The notes beneath the pieces were generated by a model. That model saw nothing but the letters and a program-made list of their open reading frames with translations, did not search any database and was not told the origin of the DNA. From Melitaea cinxia (Eukaryota; Arthropoda; Insecta; Lepidoptera; Nymphalidae), in assembly GCF_905220565.1 (NCBI RefSeq), contig NC_059421.1, forward strand, positions 8,887,501-8,951,500: 64,000 bases of DNA, read 5' to 3'. The position numbers and the translations under genes are program-made. Below, in pieces: positions 58,641 to 64,000 of this stretch. Each line of letters begins with the position of its first letter. The stretch's first letter is position 1.

Positions 58641-58772
58641 CCTTCGTTATAATTTGAAATATAGTCTGTGTCACTCAGTGATAACACAACATTCAAATCA
58701 GTGTTATAGTTTTGGAGTTTATTCATTACAAACAAATAAAAAATCAAATCGTTACATTGTTAATCAAATTAC

Positions 58773-58985
58773 AAAAAAGGAGGAGGTTCTCAATGCCACT
58801 GTATATTTTTTACGTGTGTCACGTCAGAACTTTTTACTGGGTGGACCGATTTTGATGATTCTTGTTTTAATCGAAGGCTGATGCTTGTCTGACGATTACT
58901 ATTTGAGTGATCTTTGATAACACGTATTTAATTGACTATATTTTCTCCTACCTACGATGCATTACTGGTTGTGAGAAAATACAAT
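58773..58985 (-). repeat. Family E copy
   Basis: AAAAAAGGAGGAGGTTCTCA .. CAGAACTTTTTACTGGGTGG .. GATGCATTACTGG, ending GTTGTGAGAAAATACAATTA. Confidence 0.65.
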
Positions 58986-60249
58986 TATATCAACTATAGA
59001 CTATGGATTTTGATAACATCTCCAATATATATAAAACGCAAAACACACTACCTTTAAAGTTAGTAAAACATATCCACTAGTATTATTTCCCGTCCGTATA
59101 TAAACAGTGAGTGTTTGCGATACGAAAGAGATATCGCTATACGTGCGAGGGAGATAGACGTATGAAACTTGACACCGCCACATCTGCGCTCTAAAAGCGA
59201 ACAGGGACGGATTTCACTGGAGTCATTTTGTGATTAACCGACTCAGAAAGATAGGGGTTTTGTTAACTTACTGCTAGTTGTAGTTGCCTATAAATGGATG
59301 AGCATGATAAGTATTTTTTTATATTGTTTTTTTTAAATCTTTTTGTGCATTATATCTTGGGTGATCACTTAAATAAATAAATATGTGACTTGATTCAGCC
59401 TGTAAACTACCACTGCTGGATATAGGCCTCTTTCTCCACATAGGAGAACTACTGATTAATCTAAAATCGCTTACTGAATAGAATCACGTGTAGGTAAATA
59501 ACGATTAAAAATTAATTTTTTTATCAATTTTTTTTAATTCTTTATTATCCCATGGGGTCCAGTTTCCAGTTACTCTGCTTTCTCTCAGAATTTGTGGGTT
59601 CGTTCCCCGCCGCTATTCTGAGTGTAATATAAATTAAATATAAAACTACCGATATAAGCCGCCTGTTACCTATCAGGTGTATTAAATTACCTACCTTAGA
59701 AATAGACGTCCGTGTTTGTAATTTTGATATTTATTCAAGTATGTAATATTATTTTCTCCAAACACGTACATTTCAATGATTTTCTAATGATGTTTTAATT
59801 AATCGATTCCTATATCCGTGTCCTAATGCTATATGTACTCCAAATATGATATATTTGCTTATGTGCTATGCTTCTAAAAATACACTAAGGTATATAATAA
59901 ATAAATAAAATTTATTTGACTTTGAATTACTATTTAAAACAAAATTTACAGTACATTCCTTTGAATATTTGTAAAATATTGTTGTTTCAATTTTGCTATA
60001 AGTTAAATATAGAAAATAACTTAATTTTTAATTTAAATAATACATTTTTTTATGTATTTTTCGTAGTTTCTATAGAAGTGGCGCTTGGTGATGACTTCGC
60101 GTGCGTAATGTAAAAAGTTAAAATGATCATGTATGATACATTTATAAGTAATGTCTGAGAACAAGTTGTATGTTTATTAATATATTACTACATCTTAATA
60201 TTTCCTACATGAAATCAGCGCTACAAATACCAAACCCAATCGTCTTTTT
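58986..60249. other. Probable so intron 5; no gene seen
   Basis: 59140-59215 (GGGAGATAGACGTATGAAAC, CACCGCCACATCTGCGC) is a distinct GC-richer patch. A family B scrap is at 59391-59450 and a tRNA-like B box (GTGGGTTCGTTCCCCGC) at 59595-59611. Confidence 0.4.
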
Positions 60250-60490
60250 AACCGACGTTCAAAAAAGAGGATGTTATCAATTCGACTATATTTTTTATGC
60301 GTTTTACCTCAGAACTTCTTACTGAGTCGACCGATTTTGATGATTCTTTTTTTTTTGTCGAAAGGTGGTGCTTGTTATGTGTTCCAATTTAAATTTAATC
60401 GATATCTGACAAGTACTTTTTGAGTTCTCTAATAATGCGTATTTATTATACGATTTTTTTTCGTCGATCTACGTTGTATTATGGTTAACT
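60250..60490 (-). repeat. Family E copy
   Basis: ACCGACGTTCAAAAAAGAGG .. CTCAGAACTTCTTACTGAGT .. TCGTCGATCTACGTTGTATT. Confidence 0.65.
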
Positions 60491-62082
60491 TTACTTACTA
60501 GATAACGTTGTATTACTAGTTAATTATTAATTTAAATCTTGTATGGAGTCATGTTTTGCCTGTTAAAGACTACTATTGGGGTAATACGCACTCATCTTAA
60601 ATCTTGCTTAAATTTTTACTCGATAAATATATATTTTTTGTTGTTTATTCACTTAAGTTCGAATATAATTTTATAAAAAATATTAGCTTTCCTCTCGGTG
60701 CTCCGCTTGCAAGGATTACACGATTTAACTGTTTTGTTTGCTGCCTATGGCACTCAGTGATAACGTATAATATTCTCCTGGTAAAAGAATTTTAAGATCA
60801 GTCCAATAATTTTTGAGATAATCCATTACAATAAAGAAGTACAAATCTTATTTCATTGTATAATATTAGTGAAAATTAGTAACGAATTAAAACTAGATAT
60901 ATTTGAATAAAGACACTTGAAATCATTGTTCAAAATAAAAAACAATGTAAATACAATAACATAAATACATTACAGTAATATCACACAACACAGACGCAAC
61001 TAACAAACCTCCAAATTATCAAAACGAAACTAAGAATCAAACGTAAATCATTTGAAAATCAAGTACCAAACTCCTAACAATGGCCTAAAACCGTATTATC
61101 CTCTCAAAATCGCTCCACCGTAAACAAACAGGTAGTTTTGAAGTATTAAATATCTAAAGCGAGGCGCCATCATTGTGTGGTACGTCGTTTCTAAATCTTT
61201 TCGCTCGATGGACTGGAAATCTTTGCTTCAATAAACTGCCGACGGTTTTGAGATGAAAAAAAAAAGACATATCCGATCTCGGGCTTAACTCCTTTGTTCT
61301 TATGTTAAATAATCTTTTGTGCGTTATTTTAAAGTGAAGCGCGGATTTTTTTGTTGTTGTTATATTTCGTTTTATTTGACATTTGTTTTTAGTTGAAAAA
61401 TTAATTATTTCAATTGCTAAACTTGATCATTAAAGTGAATTTAGTTGAGCTTCTGTTTATAAATGAAGGCCTCTTTAATAATAAAGCGTCAGAGTCTGTG
61501 CTGTGACCGTTGCGCTAACGCGTCGTCGCGTAAAAATATAAACGAATAGCCAATATGTATATACGTGCATAACTTCCAACGGTTGCACCGAACGGGCTAG
61601 TTCATTTGTTGTGGTAGATATTTTCAACACAAGTTATAAAAGAAAAAAAAAATCGATATATGTATACACTAAAGTACGGGTGTACGAAGATCGTCATTTT
61701 CGCCAGTTTTTTTTTAAACATAGGTATTGTACAAAATAAATTTAATGTACAAAATACGTCCCTGCCCGTTGACATAGTTATTATTTATGATCGCTCTAGA
61801 CAGCCAAACTGAATTCTATTTTAATGTCACAGTTAATTTTGTCACTCGATAACTTGTTTTATATCGCATTGTTGTATTATGCAACACTATATATTTATTA
61901 CATGACATTATAAAGCCTTAACTATAATAAAATTACGACATACTAAATTTAAAAGTGCATATGAAATAAAATGAAAAAAAAAATTCAAGGAAGTTTCAAA
62001 AGCGCTTATCAATCGTTATTATACAAAAAATAATTATATTCGTCTTTTATCAATTATTTACCTATAGTAATGTTAAGGTACC
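60491..62082. other. AT-rich DNA, no gene or so exon recognised
   Basis: 61140-61260 and 61485-61620 are unique GC-richer patches (GCGCTAACGCGTCGTCGCGT). No frame matches the C-terminal part expected of So. Confidence 0.4.
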
Positions 62083-62422
62083 ATCTGTGTGGTTACGGCA
62101 TTAAAGAATATAGCCACCTCCTCTCTTCCCGTGGGTGCCGTAAGAGGCGACTAAGGGATAACACAGTTCCACGACCGCCTTGAAACTTAAAAAGCCGACC
62201 GATGGCGGGATTACCATCCAAATGCTGGCTTTGAAATACACAAGCTGAAGACGAGCAGCAGCATGTTCGGTGCGACAAAGTCAGCCCTGCGGTCACTAAC
62301 CCGCCTGCCCAGCGTGGTGACTATGGGAAAACCACATAATTTCACGCCAAAAAATGGCGTGAACTTGTGGAGGCCTATGTCCAGCACTGGTCTACGATAG
62401 GTTGAACTGACTGACTGAAGGT
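62083..62422 (+). repeat. Family A, long copy
   Basis: GTGTGGTTACGGCATTAAAG .. CCCGTGGGTGCCGTAAGAGG .. GCGGGATTACCATCCAAATG .. GGAGGCCTATGTCCAGCACT. Confidence 0.78.
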
Positions 62423-62693
62423 ACCATGGATTCCAAATGTAAATTTTCACTTACAAAAAAACTCCGCACTTAATTTAAAAAAATATATGTATATTAGAAT
62501 AATCATTATAAATTCAATCATATGTCCTGCGTGAATAAAGCGCCACTAAAACAACTGGACACGGAACAGTCAAAAAGCTGAAAAATGTGTAAATCTGAGC
62601 CGGGATTAAAGTCGTTGCTACAAGCAAAGTTACTGTGACCATTGCGCCAAACCGTCGCCAATTTTTTTTTGAATATCGCTTGACGATCGATAC

Positions 62694-63078
62694 AGTAACC
62701 GCTCTGGTGTTAGAAGCCTAAAACGCCGACGGTTCACGGGTTTGATTCCCGTTCTGGTGTAGTGGTTCGAGTAGTCGCCCGAATCACCGACGGTTTGCAG
62801 GTTCGATTCCCGTTCGGGGTGGATTTTTGTATTTGTACAAATATTTCTTTCCTTCTTTCCGGTTTGGATGCCAGTCTTTGCGGGTCTCCTCATTGTGCCT
62901 CGGAGAGCACGTTAAGCCGTCGGTCTCGGTTTTTATCATAAATACCTGATAGTGACTGCTCATTGGGAACATATCCGCTAACCCGCAGTGGAACAGCGTA
63001 GCGGATTAAGCTCCAATCCTTCTCCTATATGGAGAAAGGGACCTCCAGTGGGATGTTACAGGCTGAAAGCGAATGCGA
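62694..63078 (+). repeat. Family B SINE with two tandem tRNA-like heads
   Basis: First head CCGCTCTGGTGTTAGAAGCC..GACGGTTCACGGGTTTGATTC at 62699-62752, second head TCTGGTGTAGTGGTTCGAGT..GGTTTGCAGGTTCGATTCCC at 62753-62815, then one body and tail (GATGTTACAGGCTGAAAGCG). A short GAAA/CTTTCC expansion lies near 62845. Confidence 0.75.
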
Positions 63079-63344
63079 TACAGTACGATGTCCCAATCAT
63101 ACTTTATTCGGATTTTAATGAGCATTAAAACTAATAAACCGTTAACGCTTTGTAATTTTAATAAAAATATATCGAAGTTTTATATTACACGTCAACTATT
63201 AATAAAAAAATATAGCACCTAAAGAATTATTATAAAATAATAAGTACACAAAAAAAAAAAAAATAAGAACTCATTCAAACCACAGCATAAAACTTCTATT
63301 TGTCTATTCACATCCTATATCTATTAAAAAAACAACAAAATAAT

Positions 63345-63445
63345 ACAAAATGGCCGCCCGTATCGAGTTACCAGGGGCGGCCTGTCAAGGTTCGTTCGTC
63401 ATTTTGTGCTTCAGCCCGATCGAACCCGACTACCCATTTTGTACC
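63345..63445. other. GC-rich palindromic island
   Basis: TACAAAATGG (63345) is repeated inverted as CCATTTTGTA (63434-63443), and GGCCGCCC/GGGCGGCC form a second inverted pair inside. A 62-codon frame starts at the ATG at 63350 but resembles nothing known to me. Confidence 0.4.
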
Positions 63446-63715
63446 ATATTGACCGTAATACGATACTTGGGCTTCTTTGCTATTAATTTTACCCAATATT
63501 TATTCTATAGCTTTAAATTAATGTATAAATATGTGTAATGTAGGTATATCAGGATTTTATCTATCTGTATATCAAAAAAAAAAAAAATGCTAAATGTTAT
63601 AAGAGATATATTTATTATTATTATTTATTTAGTTAATGTGTTGAAATAGTCTTCAAAACCACATTTGAATCGTCAAAAGTCGTTTTACAAATTAAAAATA
63701 TCTCAATTTATTAAT

Positions 63716-64000
63716 TACTAGCTGTGCCCGCGACTTCGTCCGCGTGGAATTTAACAAAAAAAGAAAAAAATAATTTTTTCAGTTCGCTGAGTAAGAAAAT
63801 AAATACATTTCTTAACTAAAAGCAGCTTAAGTTACTCCTTATTACATCAGCTATTTACCAAACAAAGTACCATCAAAATCAGTCCAGCCGATTCAGAGAT
63901 TAACCGGAATAAACAAAAAGACAGACAGACTGACAAAAATTGTAAAAAATCTTATTTGATATATTTACTGTACTTATATTTATATGCATTTAGTAAAAGC
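63716..64000 (+). repeat. Family F copy running to the window edge
   Basis: ACTAGCTGTGCCCGCGACTT then CGTCCGCGTGGAATTT; CTTAAGTTACTCCTTATTAC and GACAGACAGACTGACAAAAA toward the right. Confidence 0.75.

Noticed and set aside
63360..63490. Terminal exon of so
   Set aside because: An AG and open frame exist, but the translation has none of the acidic/Ser-rich or tail motifs expected of So.

Overview
This window looks like nuclear DNA of a lepidopteran (moth or butterfly). It is AT-rich, has spliced genes with GT-AG introns, and is packed with short repeats whose motifs, such as CCACTGCTGGGCATAGGCCTC-like tails and tRNA-derived heads with GGTTCGATTCCCGC boxes, are typical of Lepidoptera. No prokaryotic feature is present. 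The order-level call is inference from the repeats and the homeobox gene.

The one confident protein-coding gene is sine oculis (so, SIX1/2 class) on the + strand. Five coding exons lie at 39719-39823, 49378-49588, 50583-50710, 51589-51693 and 54310-54368. They encode the N-terminus, the complete SIX domain and almost all of the homeodomain. The last visible exon ends in a GTGAGT donor and I found no terminal exon in the remaining 9.6 kb, so the C-terminus probably lies past the right edge. A CCAAT-box-rich segment followed by a strong splice donor at 13.1-13.5 kb could be a distal promoter and 5' UTR exon for this or another gene.

The most striking structure is a satellite block. An array of 173/174-bp monomers (about 17340-23385) is organised as a 12-monomer, 2081-bp higher-order repeat present about 2.5 to 3 times. 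After a 0.9-kb spacer, a shorter block of the same satellite lies in inverted orientation (about 24287-25888). The whole forms a very large imperfect palindrome roughly 14 kb upstream of the first so coding exon.

The rest is intergenic or intronic DNA full of transposable elements. Elements with readable ends are: a PIF/Harbinger-like element (9420-10359), a foldback MITE (12530-12665), a TIR element carrying the broken C-terminal zinc finger of a transposase (15610-16950), a pogo-like MITE (26953-27261), two hAT-like MITEs with 8-bp target duplications (30074-30286 and 54576-55065), and a 5'-truncated R1-clade LINE with a 16-bp target duplication and one internal stop (32797-34397). Older LINE reverse-transcriptase remnants lie at 1320-2230, 27.8, 37.1, 43.6, 44.7 and 58.5 kb. 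At least seven families of short dispersed repeats, called A to G here, recur on both strands, including inside the so introns.

Most boundaries of dispersed repeats are judged by eye from copy-to-copy similarity and may be off by tens of bases.
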